Shown here: positions 1 through 8,577 of the stretch, piece after piece
Layout: every line of letters begins with the position of its first letter
Position numbering within the stretch: position 1 is the stretch's first letter
Position numbers and translations under genes: made by a program
Notes under the pieces: generated by a model
Database searches by the model: none
What the model was told of the DNA's origin: nothing
Seen by the model: only the letters and a program-made list of their open reading frames with translations
IMG/VR virus record: IMGVR_UViG_3300047377_000453
Location: 1 to 34,781 of that record
DNA length: 34,781 nt
Reading direction: 5' to 3' (one strand)
Source: a virus

Positions 1-1
1 T

Positions 2-865
2 CTGCTAGATAACACCATTGGTGGAGTCATTTGGAGCCGCCAGCCGGGCTCTGTGGTGCCTCTGGCGACCCCTGAGCTGTCACCGCTCACTATGAATGTA
101 GTTCAGATGCTTAAAGCTGATGGTGATGAGCGAAATGGCATGTCTGGGCTGGCTAAAGGCATGGAAATGGGGGCGGTCAACAATCAGAACGCCTCTGACA
201 TGGTTGACAAGCTGACTACTGCCGGGCGCCGGCGGGTCACGATGGCCGCCAGGGACTTTGCCAGGACGCTTTTGGTGCCGTTAAGCCAGCATATTTGCAA
301 ATTGGCGATGGAAAACGACAAAACGCAGGATCAGATTGAGATGAAGGGGCAGATGATCCCGGTAATTCCGTCTCAATGGTCAGATGATGACCTAGAGATG
401 GAGGTTGCTGCCGCCCTGACGCCTGATGAGGCGCAAAGAAACGCCGCGCAGCTGTTAATGATCCATCAGAGCATGATGCAAGACCCAGCAATGGCTGAAA
501 TCTACGGTGTTACGCAACGTCACAGCCTGTTTGACCATATTTTTGACCTGATGGGCGTGAAGAACACCGCTACATTCATGATGAGCCCCAATTCCCCTGA
601 GTTCCAGCAGATGCAGGCGCAGAAACAGGTGCAGATGCAGTCTCAGCAACAGGAGGCCGCTGTACAGGCTGAATTGCAGAAGGGATTGGTTGCTGCGCAG
701 ACCGCGGCGCTTGAGATGCAGGGCCAGGCGGCATTGACCAAGGCTCAGGTGGATCAGGCTGACAAGATGTTTGATAACACCATGAATCAGGATGAGCTTG
801 ACCACACCAAGTTCGTTGATATTGAGAAGTTGGCGATTGAGAGGGAGAAGATCAATGCCGGCTAA
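2..865 (+). CDS. Phage portal protein, C-terminal part (5' end outside window)
   Basis: The reading frame is open from base 2 and enters the window in mid-gene; an in-frame GTG at 53 is internal, since the residues before it (IWSRQPG) continue a typical podovirus portal segment ending in a PL-A-TPEL stretch. The rest is the helical stem/crown part: a Met-rich region, then a Gln/Ala-rich helical barrel tail (about residues 200-260 of the visible part). The portal forms the dodecameric ring at the capsid vertex through which DNA is packaged and ejected. Its place just before scaffold and capsid genes fits. The stop overlaps the start of the next gene by 11 bases. The assignment rests on motif and order. 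Confidence 0.85.
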   Translation: MLDNTIGGVIWSRQPGSVVPLATPELSPLTMNVVQMLKADGDERNGMSGLAKGMEMGAVNNQNASDMVDKLTTAGRRRVTMAARDFARTLLVPLSQHICKLAMENDKTQDQIEMKGQMIPVIPSQWSDDDLEMEVAAALTPDEAQRNAAQLLMIHQSMMQDPAMAEIYGVTQRHSLFDHIFDLMGVKNTATFMMSPNSPEFQQMQAQKQVQMQSQQQEAAVQAELQKGLVAAQTAALEMQGQAALTKAQVDQADKMFDNTMNQDELDHTKFVDIEKLAIEREKINAG

Positions 866-1202
866 GTTCAGTTTGCCAAAGGCTATTCGAGAGCGAGAGA
901 AGCCTGCGGAAATCCGCGAGGGGTTGCATCCCCTCATTCGTAAACGGCTATTAGAGAGGGAAGAGCAAAATGGCCCAGACAAACGCAGGAAGTTCCTCGC
1001 AGCCCGATATTCAGTCGATTCTGGAAGCGGGCAACCAGGCAGCGCAACTACTGAACAGTCCGATATTCAACATAGCGTATCGGGAGACAGTGAACAGATT
1101 CTTCAACGAGTGGCTGACAACGAAGGTCGACCACTCGAAGGAGAGGGAAACGATTTATTCGAGGGTGACGGCGCTACAGACGGTAGCAACGACACTGAGT
1201 GA
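855..1202 (+). CDS. Small hypothetical protein overlapping the next gene
   Basis: 115 residues, starting with an ATG inside the portal stop region and preceded by a good Shine-Dalgarno run (GAGGGAGAAG, 841-850). The first 38 residues are basic and helical (KFSLPKAIREREKP, HPLIRKRLLERE). From 970 on it shares DNA with the following gene in another frame for 233 bases, and there the product turns into a low-complexity acidic tail rich in G, S, D and E. If this gene is not real, 866-969 would be a non-coding gap, unusual in this tightly packed block. The N-terminal half looks like a true protein; the C-terminal half may only be tolerated. Function unknown, in the head-assembly region. Confidence 0.55.
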   Translation: MPAKFSLPKAIREREKPAEIREGLHPLIRKRLLEREEQNGPDKRRKFLAARYSVDSGSGQPGSATTEQSDIQHSVSGDSEQILQRVADNEGRPLEGEGNDLFEGDGATDGSNDTE

Positions 1203-1278
1203 GTTTGTGCAGCAGGCTGAGACAATCCAGCAGCAGCAGCAGAATGAAGAATTTAGGCCAGAGGAGTATTCGAGATGA
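970..1278 (+). CDS. Hypothetical protein between portal and scaffold
   Basis: 102 residues with an RBS (GAGGGA, 955-960) at normal distance and an in-frame stop at 952 that fixes the start close by. The product is mainly helical and ends in a Gln-rich run (QQQQQ) and an acidic tail. The central part (residues 25-80, including NRFFNEWLTTKVDHSKER) reads like an ordinary folded protein, so this frame is preferred over the overlapping 855-1202 frame where they compete. It ends in an ATGA overlap with the scaffold gene, so the two are probably translationally coupled. I recognise no family; a head-assembly accessory role is inferred from position only. Confidence 0.8.
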   Translation: MAQTNAGSSSQPDIQSILEAGNQAAQLLNSPIFNIAYRETVNRFFNEWLTTKVDHSKERETIYSRVTALQTVATTLSEFVQQAETIQQQQQNEEFRPEEYSR

Positions 1279-2243
1279 GTGAAGACGCTACCCCTAGCTT
1301 TCGTGAGCAGACCATGAGCCGCCTTGCTGAAGAGAGAGGCAATCGCGTGGAAGAGCCTGCACCAGAAAACGTACAAGGCACAGCCCCCGAGGCCATTGAA
1401 GATGAGCCTATTGGGACACCTGAGCTTGCTACGGAAGAGCTTGATGAGCTCGAAGCTCAAGCCGTGGAGGACGAAGTTGAATCTCTGGATGACGAATCAT
1501 CTGAAGAGGCACCCGACGAAGTCGAACACGATTGGGAGCAGCGGTATAAGGACTTGCAGTCCGAATATACCAAGCTGACGCAGAATCGAGAGGAATTTGA
1601 GTCAGAGATGGCTACACAACTGACAGAGGTTAAGCGCCGTGAGTTTGAGCTGGATGATGTCCTGCATGAATCCCGGCAACATGCGGAGCTTCTGGTAAAT
1701 GCCATGAAAGGCCAAGCTAACCAATATCGCACGATGAATTGGTCTGCTATCCCGGCTGATCAGTTGCCGCAGTACAAGCAAGCGGCAGAGCAGGCATTTG
1801 CTCAGGAGCAACAGGTAACGCAGGCACTGGAGGCGATAAAAACCCGCCAGGAAGGTGCGTTTAAGCAGCAGATTGAGAGAGAGGCTGCGCTATCCCTGAC
1901 CCGTTTACGCAAGACTATCCCTGGTTGGAATAACGAGGTATATGGAAATTTGCGTGAGTATTCGCAGAAGCGTGGGCTAGACCCGCAGTTGTTTGATGCG
2001 ATTACCAACCCTGCAGTGATTGAGATGATCCATGACTCTTATGCCTATCGTTCTGCAAACAGCAAAGCAAAAACTGTTTCTAAACGTAAGTCACAAAAAG
2101 TTCCGACAGCCAATAGTCCAGGCCGAGTCCGAGATGCTCGAGGCAAGTTTGCATCTGCCCAGCAGGCATTTAACGAAACCCCTAACCAACGGGGAGCGTT
2201 TGCCAAGATGAAGCAGGCTCAATTGGCGATGGAAAATAAGTGA
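1275..2243 (+). CDS. Capsid scaffolding protein
   Basis: 322 residues. The N-terminal 90 are strongly acidic (many E, D, P), followed by a predicted coiled coil (about 90-215, with QRYKDLQSEYTKL and later Glu/Gln/Lys-rich heptads) and a basic, lysine-rich C-terminus (270-322). Acidic N-terminus, coiled-coil middle and basic tail directly before the capsid gene is the classic layout of podovirus scaffolds, where the basic tail binds the coat protein during procapsid assembly. It starts by ATGA overlap with the upstream gene. Sequence similarity alone would be weak, as scaffolds diverge fast; the call rests on composition and order. Confidence 0.8.
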   Translation: MSEDATPSFREQTMSRLAEERGNRVEEPAPENVQGTAPEAIEDEPIGTPELATEELDELEAQAVEDEVESLDDESSEEAPDEVEHDWEQRYKDLQSEYTKLTQNREEFESEMATQLTEVKRREFELDDVLHESRQHAELLVNAMKGQANQYRTMNWSAIPADQLPQYKQAAEQAFAQEQQVTQALEAIKTRQEGAFKQQIEREAALSLTRLRKTIPGWNNEVYGNLREYSQKRGLDPQLFDAITNPAVIEMIHDSYAYRSANSKAKTVSKRKSQKVPTANSPGRVRDARGKFASAQQAFNETPNQRGAFAKMKQAQLAMENK

Positions 2244-2273
2244 CTGAGCTGACAATACCGTAGGAGGTAAATC

Positions 2274-3203
2274 ATGGCTCAGGTAGACAATACATATCAT
2301 CAGACGCGACAAGCTGAAGATGTCCAGGATGTTATTTACAACATCTCACCAATCGACACCCCCGTGGTGTCTATGTCTAAGACTATCCGCGCAACGGGTA
2401 AGTTGCATGAGTGGTCAGAAGACGATCTGAACGCGCCAGGCGAGAACGCTTTGGTTGAAGGTGCCGCTGCTGGCTCCGATACCTCAAAGCCTATCGTAGA
2501 GCGAAGCAACGTATGCCAGATTATGGGCAAAGTGGCAGAAGTCACCGGCACCCTTGAGAAGGTAGACAAGTATGGCCGTGACTCCGAAATGGCGTACCAG
2601 CTTGAGCTGCGTTATGGCGAGCTGGCTAATGACCAGGAGTGGGCTGTAGTCGGTGCTCAGCAGACTCAGGTGCTGGGTCAGGCAGCGGATGGTGATGCGC
2701 CTATGTACACCCCCAACCCGCCTGCCCGCAAGATGACATCGTTCGTCCCTCAGTTGGATTCATCTGTTGTGATTGACGGGTCTGGAGCAACTGACGCTGC
2801 TGGTGTTGAAGAGCTGCTTTTGGAAGCTCATCTGGCCACTTACATGGCTGGCGGTAACCCCTCGTACCTGATCACTGATCCGGCTACTGCGGGCATCGTT
2901 TCCAGCTTTGCTCTGGCGGCAGGCCGTCAGCGTGACATCCGTAACGAGCGCAAGATCGTGAACGTTATCGATCTGTATGTCTCTACTTACGGTGAGCTTG
3001 ACGTTGTTTTGGATCGCAACATGGAAGCAGGCACGATGCTGTTGGTTGACTTCAACTACGCTGCAACGCCTGTACTGCGTCCTACTGCGGATTGGCCCAT
3101 TGCGAAGGTTGGCGATAGCGACAAGCGCCAAATCTTGTGGGAGGGCACCTACGCCGTCCTCAACGCTAAGGCTCACGCCGCGGTAACTGGTGTGTCTATC
3201 TAA
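2274..3203 (+). CDS. Major capsid protein (SU10/DUF5309-like)
   Basis: 309 residues behind the strongest RBS in the structural region (TAGGAGGT, 2262-2269), as expected for the most abundant protein. The N-terminus carries the signature of SU10-type coat proteins: QAEDVQDVIYNISPIDTP at residues 13-30, then a K..HEWSEDDLNAPGENA segment that marks the DUF5309 family and a typical HK97-fold N-arm/E-loop region. A conserved GNPSYLITDPATAG stretch lies near residue 195, and the C-terminal part (DVVLDRNM) is the A-domain. It assembles the icosahedral head with the scaffold gene just upstream. No frameshift or C-terminal decoration domain is seen. Confidence 0.92.
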   Translation: MAQVDNTYHQTRQAEDVQDVIYNISPIDTPVVSMSKTIRATGKLHEWSEDDLNAPGENALVEGAAAGSDTSKPIVERSNVCQIMGKVAEVTGTLEKVDKYGRDSEMAYQLELRYGELANDQEWAVVGAQQTQVLGQAADGDAPMYTPNPPARKMTSFVPQLDSSVVIDGSGATDAAGVEELLLEAHLATYMAGGNPSYLITDPATAGIVSSFALAAGRQRDIRNERKIVNVIDLYVSTYGELDVVLDRNMEAGTMLLVDFNYAATPVLRPTADWPIAKVGDSDKRQILWEGTYAVLNAKAHAAVTGVSI

Positions 3204-3204
3204 G

Positions 3205-3555
3205 ATGTCAGATTATCGACATCGAGTTGTAAAGGCTGGGGGCGCAAGCTCCCAGACCTTTTCATTTGAGGATGGCAAAGGCTATCGCGGTTATCACTTT
3301 GATACCGAGCAGGCCAAGGCGCACGTTAAATATAAGCAAGACATCGATGACCATAGAAAAGGAAAGGATTGGCGCTATGTCGGTTCAATCCCTATGGAGA
3401 CGGTGATAAAATATCAACACCAGCTGCCCGAAGATGAGAGAGCGGATTTCTGGCATTTGTTTGCAACGTGCAAACTTACAAAACAGAAATTTCTGACCTG
3501 GTTTCAGCAGAATTATCCTGAGCTGTTACCTGGTCACTCGAGGACGGGTAGATGA
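3205..3555 (+). CDS. Hypothetical protein downstream of capsid
   Basis: 116 residues. ATG at 3205 is chosen because it follows the capsid stop by one base; a GTG at 3190 in the same frame lies inside the capsid gene and has no RBS. No clear Shine-Dalgarno is present, so translation probably depends on ribosomes finishing the capsid gene. The product is hydrophilic and aromatic-rich, with DWRYVGSIPMETVIKYQ in the middle and WFQQNYPELLPGHS near the end. It ends in an ATGA overlap with the adaptor gene. I do not recognise a family; position between capsid and adaptor suggests a head-completion or connector-associated role. Confidence 0.8.
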   Translation: MSDYRHRVVKAGGASSQTFSFEDGKGYRGYHFDTEQAKAHVKYKQDIDDHRKGKDWRYVGSIPMETVIKYQHQLPEDERADFWHLFATCKLTKQKFLTWFQQNYPELLPGHSRTGR

Positions 3556-4349
3556 GGTCATATAACGATCTGCTGAATGACGTTCGTTCATTCCTAAACC
3601 GTAAGGATCTCGACGCTGAGATCCCTCGTTTTATTATGCTGGCCGAGCAAGACTTGTTTCGGCGGCTGCGGGCAACGTGCAATGAGACAACGCTGAGTTA
3701 CACAGCGCGGTCTGTTGGCTACCCGATTAACGCTTCAGTGCGGCTACCTGATTCAGCAATTGAGCTGAAGTCTGTGATCTTCAATGGCGTACCGTTGCAG
3801 TACATCTCTGATGCTGAGTATTTCCGTAAGCTGAAGGCGTTGCCCGCCTTACAGACGGCGGTAGAGGAGCAGCCGGAGGCCGGCTTTCCCCTGCCAGAAG
3901 ACAACACCGTATCCCCAATGATGGGCGAGCTGTTGCCGCCAGAGCTGATTGCTGATGCGGAGCTAGATAGATATGCCTATCCCCCTTGGCTGACGCCAGC
4001 ACCGGGGTACTACATTGATGGCATAGCCCGCCCGGAGTATTTCACCAGGATTCAAAACTATCTCTGCTTTTGGCCGATTGCGCCGGTAGCGGTAGAAAAC
4101 GAGCTACACATTCATCTTTATCACTTTGATGGCCCCGTAGACAGCGCAAATCCCTACACCAGCACCCTTCAAGACGCTTATGCAGCGTACCTGTATGGCG
4201 CTCTCAGCCACGCTGAAGGGTTCCTGATGAACGATCCGCGCATTGCGCTGTGGAAATCCAAATTTGAAGAGACTTTAGGGCAGCTGAACGGCACCAAGAC
4301 GGACGCTGACCTGGGCTCAGTACAGGAGGTTCAGTCAGTTTATGCCTAA
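3552..4349 (+). CDS. Head-to-tail adaptor protein
   Basis: 265 residues. The N-terminus has the hallmark of podovirus/SU10-like adaptors: DVRSFLNRKDLDAEIPRFI then LAEQDLFRRLRA, that is a helical hairpin that docks below the portal. This is followed by beta-rich segments and a late helical part (LQDAYAAYLYGALSHAEGFL) that is also typical, since it packs against the portal clip. The protein would form the ring joining portal to nozzle. It overlaps the gene before it by ATGA and the one after by 8 bases (ATGCCTAA). The family call comes from the N-terminal motif and the order capsid-adaptor-nozzle. Confidence 0.82.
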   Translation: MRSYNDLLNDVRSFLNRKDLDAEIPRFIMLAEQDLFRRLRATCNETTLSYTARSVGYPINASVRLPDSAIELKSVIFNGVPLQYISDAEYFRKLKALPALQTAVEEQPEAGFPLPEDNTVSPMMGELLPPELIADAELDRYAYPPWLTPAPGYYIDGIARPEYFTRIQNYLCFWPIAPVAVENELHIHLYHFDGPVDSANPYTSTLQDAYAAYLYGALSHAEGFLMNDPRIALWKSKFEETLGQLNGTKTDADLGSVQEVQSVYA

Positions 4350-4800
4350 GAATCAGAATGTATGGAATTACGTGCCACCTCATCGTGGCGCTCGACTTGA
4401 CGGCGGTACGCCTAGTTCATTGAACAATGACAACAGCGTAGACGGCGGCTGGTCGGATCGGTCAACCCTTGGCTCATCCACATCAGGCCATGTCTATGTG
4501 GAAGAGGCTCCTTACAACGGTGAGTCGTTTGTTCGCCGTGATGGTGAGTGGAAGCCGCTATTTGAGGGTGCTGGTGCGATTGACTCTTTTCTGGCGCTGA
4601 TTGATCAGGTTCAGCAGATTGATGCGCGTTTGTCTGCGTTAGAGGTCATTGTGCAAAACCTTGAGCTATCTGCCGAAGGATGGCAGGAGTCTCGCATACA
4701 GGCCATTGAGACAACGCAGCAAAATATTCTTGATGGCAATGTCACTTTGGAAAAGGTGCTGGCTAAAAACAATATCACCGCTTACGTGGATGGATCGTAA
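4342..4800 (+). CDS. Structural protein with coiled coil, tail region
   Basis: 152 residues. The first half is Gly/Ser/Asn-rich and beta-like, with a NGESFVRRDGEWKPL segment of the kind often seen at fibre and tail attachment domains (residues 53-70). The second half (about 80-140) is a helical coiled coil (IDQVQQIDARLSALEVIVQN). It starts inside the adaptor stop and ends in a TAATG overlap with the next gene. Together with the next small coiled-coil protein it probably belongs to the tail hub or fibre attachment, but this is inferred from composition and place only. Confidence 0.8.
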   Translation: MPKNQNVWNYVPPHRGARLDGGTPSSLNNDNSVDGGWSDRSTLGSSTSGHVYVEEAPYNGESFVRRDGEWKPLFEGAGAIDSFLALIDQVQQIDARLSALEVIVQNLELSAEGWQESRIQAIETTQQNILDGNVTLEKVLAKNNITAYVDGS

Positions 4801-5039
4801 TGGCTAATCAATACATTACATCTCTGGACGCTTCTGTACCGCAGATTACTGATCCGGTAGCTGATGGCGCTGAAGAGATTAGGAATTTGAAAGAGGTAGT
4901 TAAAAACTCTTTCCCGTATGCCAACAGCCCTCTGAATGTCAGTAACGAGGCGATTGTTGACGCCATTCAGTCTATTACTGAGATGAGCAATGACATTGCC
5001 GCCTTGGCTGCCCGTATTGAGGCACTTGAGAACGCATGA
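4800..5039 (+). CDS. Small coiled-coil structural protein
   Basis: 79 residues, beginning with TAATG overlap and ending in an ATGA overlap with the nozzle gene. The N-terminal half has a short PQITDPVADGAEEIRNLK motif that recurs in fibre-like phage proteins with linear trimeric segments; the C-terminus (EMSNDIAALAARIEALENA) is a heptad coiled coil. A trimeric tail accessory or fibre adaptor is likely. Function is not established. Confidence 0.78.
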   Translation: MANQYITSLDASVPQITDPVADGAEEIRNLKEVVKNSFPYANSPLNVSNEAIVDAIQSITEMSNDIAALAARIEALENA

Positions 5040-6970
5040 TCATTCCGCATATCAATCTTGGGCAGATCGGCGTGGTGGGTGACCAGAATGGTCAAGCCCT
5101 GCCAGCTAATGCTTGGACTGATAGCTTGAATGTGCGGTTTACCCCCCTTGGCTTAGAGAAGATTGCGGAGTCAACGCTACGTATTCAAGAAAACACTAAC
5201 TTTCAGATTTTCACGACCAAATTGCGTGAAGGGAAGGTGTACATATTTGCTGCCAGCAAGGGCGGCTTGCACATGTACAACGGCGATGAGTGGTATTTCA
5301 CGCCTGCCGAGATTAGTGATGATTCGCTGTGGCAGTACACGCATTGGGGTGACACGGTAATCTTTAATTGCCCTGAGTATGCGCCGTTCATGTTTGATTG
5401 GGACACGGTAGAAGATCCTGAGAATGCCCAGAACACGTATTTCATCCCTTTGCCGAAGTGGGGGATGATCTCTACTGAATGGGACATCACCTCCGGCCAA
5501 GACCCCGGCTTTGACACAGAGGCGCGATGTGAGCGCCTGATTGCCTATAAGTCGCAGTTAGTGGCGGTAGGCATCAAGCACAAAGAGCCCATAAAGAAAG
5601 ATTTGGGCGATGGTGTGCCGACTCCAGAAAGAGATCCTTTGTATTCGTATAAGCCGCCGACTGAATATTCTCCAGGAGTAGAGCTTGAAGAGGGTGATCA
5701 GTGGTATCAGGTACTGACGAATGATTTTGATTACACCAGCCCAGACCCAGAAGGCTTGCCTTTATGGATTCGGTCAGAGGATGGCAAATGGAATCCGTTT
5801 GAAGATGACCGGCCAAAGGAATACGAAAAGACCGAATACAAAGATAAGAACAACGTAGTCTGGGTCAGTGACACCACATCAGACCCTACTTACAAGGTTC
5901 CCGAAGGCGAGGCCGGTGGGGGCGCAGATTCTGGCGTCTCTGGTGCTGTAGCGGGTGGCCCGCCATCTTGGGACTACATCAGCCCAGCAACGCTGTCTGT
6001 GCAACAGGTAGTGGGTGCGGCTGATGGTCGATATATCGCGGCAGAGCAACTGAATGAATCAATCATTATCTACACCGCAACAGCGGCACACGCGCTTATC
6101 TTTACGGGTGGTCAGTATGTTGTTCAGACCCGCCGCTTATTCATGCGCGGTGCTGCTGGCCCTCAGTGTGTGGTCGAGTTTGGCAATAACCATTTTGTTA
6201 TCGATGGTGATCAGCTTTACGTACATGACGGTTCTACAGCCACTAGGGTTGGTGAGGACATGTTCGATGTCGAGTTTTTCAAGAGAGCTGTAAACCTTCG
6301 GTCAGCAACGCTTTGCCATGATCCAGAGAACAGAGAAATCTGGATTTACTTTGACACTAATTATGGCCGCAAGTCGTGCATCTATAGCTATGCAACTGGC
6401 ACGTTTGGCTGGGGAGATGGCGAGGCAAAGGGCGAGCCAATTACCTATTCCTCTAGAGGCTATCTGCCGCAGACAGGCGCGCAATGGGGCGATATGACCC
6501 AGCCTTGGCATGAGTTGCGGAAGCCTGAAGACCCAGCGGCAGAGGATTTTTGGTCTTGGGGTGTTCAGAACACTTACACGCTAAAGCCAAAGATTTTGGC
6601 GCTTACCTCTTTTGGCCTGCATCAGAAAGAGGCGTTCTTTGCTAACAACCGTGAGTGCTGGGTGGAGCGCAAGGCAATTGACCTTGATGACGCTGGCATT
6701 AACGGCTGGGTCATAAAGCATTTAAAACAATACCACATGCAATTGGCTGGTGAGGGCAAGGTCGGCATCCGTACAGGATGGGCTGAGAGCGCACTAGCTG
6801 ACCCACAGTGGGAGAAGCCCACTTGGTTAGATGAGAACGGCGATGGTTCCTATCAGGCCGATATGCGCACTACAGGGCGCTATCTGAGTATGCGTTTTGA
6901 GTTTAAGGAAATGGGCCAGTTCCGCTGGGCCAATGGGTATATGGACATTGAAGTGAGTGGGCGTCGATGA
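5036..6970 (+). CDS. Tail nozzle-like protein (large tail tube protein)
   Basis: 644 residues, the only large tail protein between adaptor and fibres. It is rich in aromatic residues and repeated short beta motifs (GKVYIFAASKGGLHMYNGDEWY, GQYVVQTRRLFMRGAAGP, VVEFGNNHFVIDGDQLYVHDG, CIYSYATGTFGWG), the pattern of the beta-propeller-like platform in podovirus nozzle or tubular-B type proteins. A GTGGGADSGVSGAV-like flexible loop lies near residues 290-305. It would form the tube below the adaptor through which DNA leaves. It starts by ATGA overlap and ends in another ATGA overlap with a short gene. The call uses size, motif style and order. Confidence 0.78.
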   Translation: MIIPHINLGQIGVVGDQNGQALPANAWTDSLNVRFTPLGLEKIAESTLRIQENTNFQIFTTKLREGKVYIFAASKGGLHMYNGDEWYFTPAEISDDSLWQYTHWGDTVIFNCPEYAPFMFDWDTVEDPENAQNTYFIPLPKWGMISTEWDITSGQDPGFDTEARCERLIAYKSQLVAVGIKHKEPIKKDLGDGVPTPERDPLYSYKPPTEYSPGVELEEGDQWYQVLTNDFDYTSPDPEGLPLWIRSEDGKWNPFEDDRPKEYEKTEYKDKNNVVWVSDTTSDPTYKVPEGEAGGGADSGVSGAVAGGPPSWDYISPATLSVQQVVGAADGRYIAAEQLNESIIIYTATAAHALIFTGGQYVVQTRRLFMRGAAGPQCVVEFGNNHFVIDGDQLYVHDGSTATRVGEDMFDVEFFKRAVNLRSATLCHDPENREIWIYFDTNYGRKSCIYSYATGTFGWGDGEAKGEPITYSSRGYLPQTGAQWGDMTQPWHELRKPEDPAAEDFWSWGVQNTYTLKPKILALTSFGLHQKEAFFANNRECWVERKAIDLDDAGINGWVIKHLKQYHMQLAGEGKVGIRTGWAESALADPQWEKPTWLDENGDGSYQADMRTTGRYLSMRFEFKEMGQFRWANGYMDIEVSGRR

Positions 6971-7137
6971 AGGCTGATATCACTTATGCGCCGGAGCTTG
7001 TTGGAGAGGATACGCGCCTGATTGCAGAGCGTGAGTTTTTGAAGCTGCAAGTGGTTTTGTCTCAGCTTGCTGACACGATTACCAGGTTGCAAAACCGCAT
7101 TGAGGAATTGGAGGCATCGAATGCAGCCAGTAGTTAA
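6967..7137 (+). CDS. 56-residue coiled-coil protein
   Basis: This short gene starts with ATGA overlap on the nozzle stop and fills a stretch that would otherwise be empty. The product begins MKADITYAPELVGEDTRLI and ends in a clear heptad coiled coil (LADTITRLQNRIEELEA). Its own 3' end contains the Shine-Dalgarno (GGAGGC, 7109-7114) for the next gene, which starts 17 bases before this gene stops. The tight overlaps on both sides and the regular heptads argue it is real. It may trimerise with the neighbouring fibre base; function unknown. Confidence 0.75.
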   Translation: MKADITYAPELVGEDTRLIAEREFLKLQVVLSQLADTITRLQNRIEELEASNAASS

Positions 7138-7636
7138 TTACGACCACAAGACCATACAGGTACGCCGCGGCACAACAACAGAGTGGCGTCGATATGGCAC
7201 GATCTGCATCCCTGCTGAGGGCGAGATCTGTGTTGAGTTTTTCCAAAACTCTGATGGTGCGCGCAATAACAATGTAGGCATGAAGGTCGGCAACGGCACT
7301 AACGCTTACAGAGATTTGCCGTACCTGATTACCAATCAGAACATGGATGATCGGATTTCTAACGATCAGATCACCAATTGGGATGAGGCTTATGGCTGGG
7401 GTGACCACGCACTAGCGGGTTATCTCACGCAGGAGCTTGATCCCATCTTTACCAGTTCCCCCGCAGCCACTATCACGGTTCAAGACATTGCGAAATGGAA
7501 TGAGGCGTCAGCAAGTGGCGGCATGACCGACGAAGAGAGAGCAAAGCTAAATGAGGTTTACGACTGGGGGAATCACGCCGAGGCAGGCTATTTAAATCAA
7601 AACTCCGTCATTGGTGGCGGCTCATACAATTTTTAA
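7121..7636 (+). CDS. Tail fibre protein with GWG-HA repeats
   Basis: 171 residues; ATG 7121 is preferred for its GGAGGC site over an upstream GTG or TTG within the coiled-coil gene. The first 90 residues are a beta domain (KTIQVRRGTTTEWRRYG, VGMKVGNGTNAYRDLPYL). Then come two copies of a known fibre repeat, WDEAYGWGDHALAGYL (about residues 87-102) and LNEVYDWGNHAEAGYL (147-162). It ends IGGGSYNF, closely matched by the end of the next gene (IGGGNYNL). This is likely the fibre base or an adaptor that attaches the following fibres to the tail. Confidence 0.82.
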   Translation: MQPVVNYDHKTIQVRRGTTTEWRRYGTICIPAEGEICVEFFQNSDGARNNNVGMKVGNGTNAYRDLPYLITNQNMDDRISNDQITNWDEAYGWGDHALAGYLTQELDPIFTSSPAATITVQDIAKWNEASASGGMTDEERAKLNEVYDWGNHAEAGYLNQNSVIGGGSYNF

Positions 7637-7652
7637 TTAAGGAAACGTAACA

Positions 7653-8564
7653 ATGGCTAACATTCTTGTACACAAAATTGGTTCCGGTGAGCCTGCTAAA
7701 AACAAGCTGGCAACAGGCGAATTTGGAGTTGATGTAGGTAAGAAGGTTCTGTGGGTAGGTACTGACACAGGAAATGCGGTTGAGCTATCAGGCGGCGATA
7801 TTAAATGGGAGCAAATTATTGATGTCCCTGGTTCAATTGACATCATTGTCAACCCCGATAACCCCGACTACATTAGCATTTCGGATCTTGAGGACAAGAT
7901 AGATGGCAACTCTACCGCAATCAGCGATCTCCAGAGTGAGCTAATACGCATTGAAGGCAAGGTTGACGCAAACAGGTCGCTCATTGATCAAAACATCGCT
8001 GACATTGATGCAAACGCCACTCTTCTTGGCACACAAGGACAAGCGATTTCCGCAAACTCCGCTCAGATTGCACTTAACAAAACTTTAAGCGAGCAAAATG
8101 CAGCGGGCGTGGCGTCTAACCTAGCAAAAATTGAAGCGCTAGAAACCGGTCTTGAAGGCAGCTTAACTGGATTGACGTATGGCGGTGAATATGACGCCAC
8201 CAATAACGTGGTCAAGGAGCCAAGCCAAGAAGGTAAAGATGCAGGGCTAGTACATAACGAAGCTCTTCCAGCAACCGAAGGCACTAAAGGTCTTTACGTC
8301 ATTGTTACGACTGAAGGCCTGCTTGATGGTACGGGAATCAAGCCGGAAGCTGATGGCGGCAGGACTGACGGTAAGATGGCCTATAAAGGCGATTGGCTTG
8401 TGTCCGATGGCGTACACGGCTGGGTTCATCTGGAGTTTCATACCGAGCAAACGCTGTGGGGAACGATAGGTGGCAGCATTGAATTGCAGGACGATTTGCA
8501 AGCTCAGTTCGCTACCAAAGTTGGCGTTGATGACACCATTGGCGGTGGCAATTACAACCTTTAA
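7653..8564 (+). CDS. Tail fibre protein
   Basis: 303 residues with RBS AAGGAAA (7639-7645). The N-terminus (MANILVHKIGSGEPAKNKLATGEFGV) matches in style the N-terminus of the next gene (MANKLILKNGAGIPAPEKLE), the usual small attachment domain of such fibres. Residues 80-170 are a long trimeric coiled coil with Asn/Asp/Ile/Leu heptads (IDQNIADIDANATLLG). Then a globular beta part (YKGDWLVSDGVHGWVHLEF) and the end DTIGGGNYNL. It recognises or extends towards the host surface. Strongly supported as fibre by N-domain, coiled coil and place. Confidence 0.83.
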   Translation: MANILVHKIGSGEPAKNKLATGEFGVDVGKKVLWVGTDTGNAVELSGGDIKWEQIIDVPGSIDIIVNPDNPDYISISDLEDKIDGNSTAISDLQSELIRIEGKVDANRSLIDQNIADIDANATLLGTQGQAISANSAQIALNKTLSEQNAAGVASNLAKIEALETGLEGSLTGLTYGGEYDATNNVVKEPSQEGKDAGLVHNEALPATEGTKGLYVIVTTEGLLDGTGIKPEADGGRTDGKMAYKGDWLVSDGVHGWVHLEFHTEQTLWGTIGGSIELQDDLQAQFATKVGVDDTIGGGNYNL

Positions 8565-8577
8565 TTAGGAAAGAGAT

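Noticed and set aside
455-982. Open frame of 175 codons on the minus strand under the portal gene
   Set aside because: Antisense to a well supported gene, Leu/Arg/His-rich composition, no RBS; typical shadow frame.
2760-3176. 138-codon frame opposite the capsid gene
   Set aside because: Antisense shadow without RBS or neighbours on that strand.
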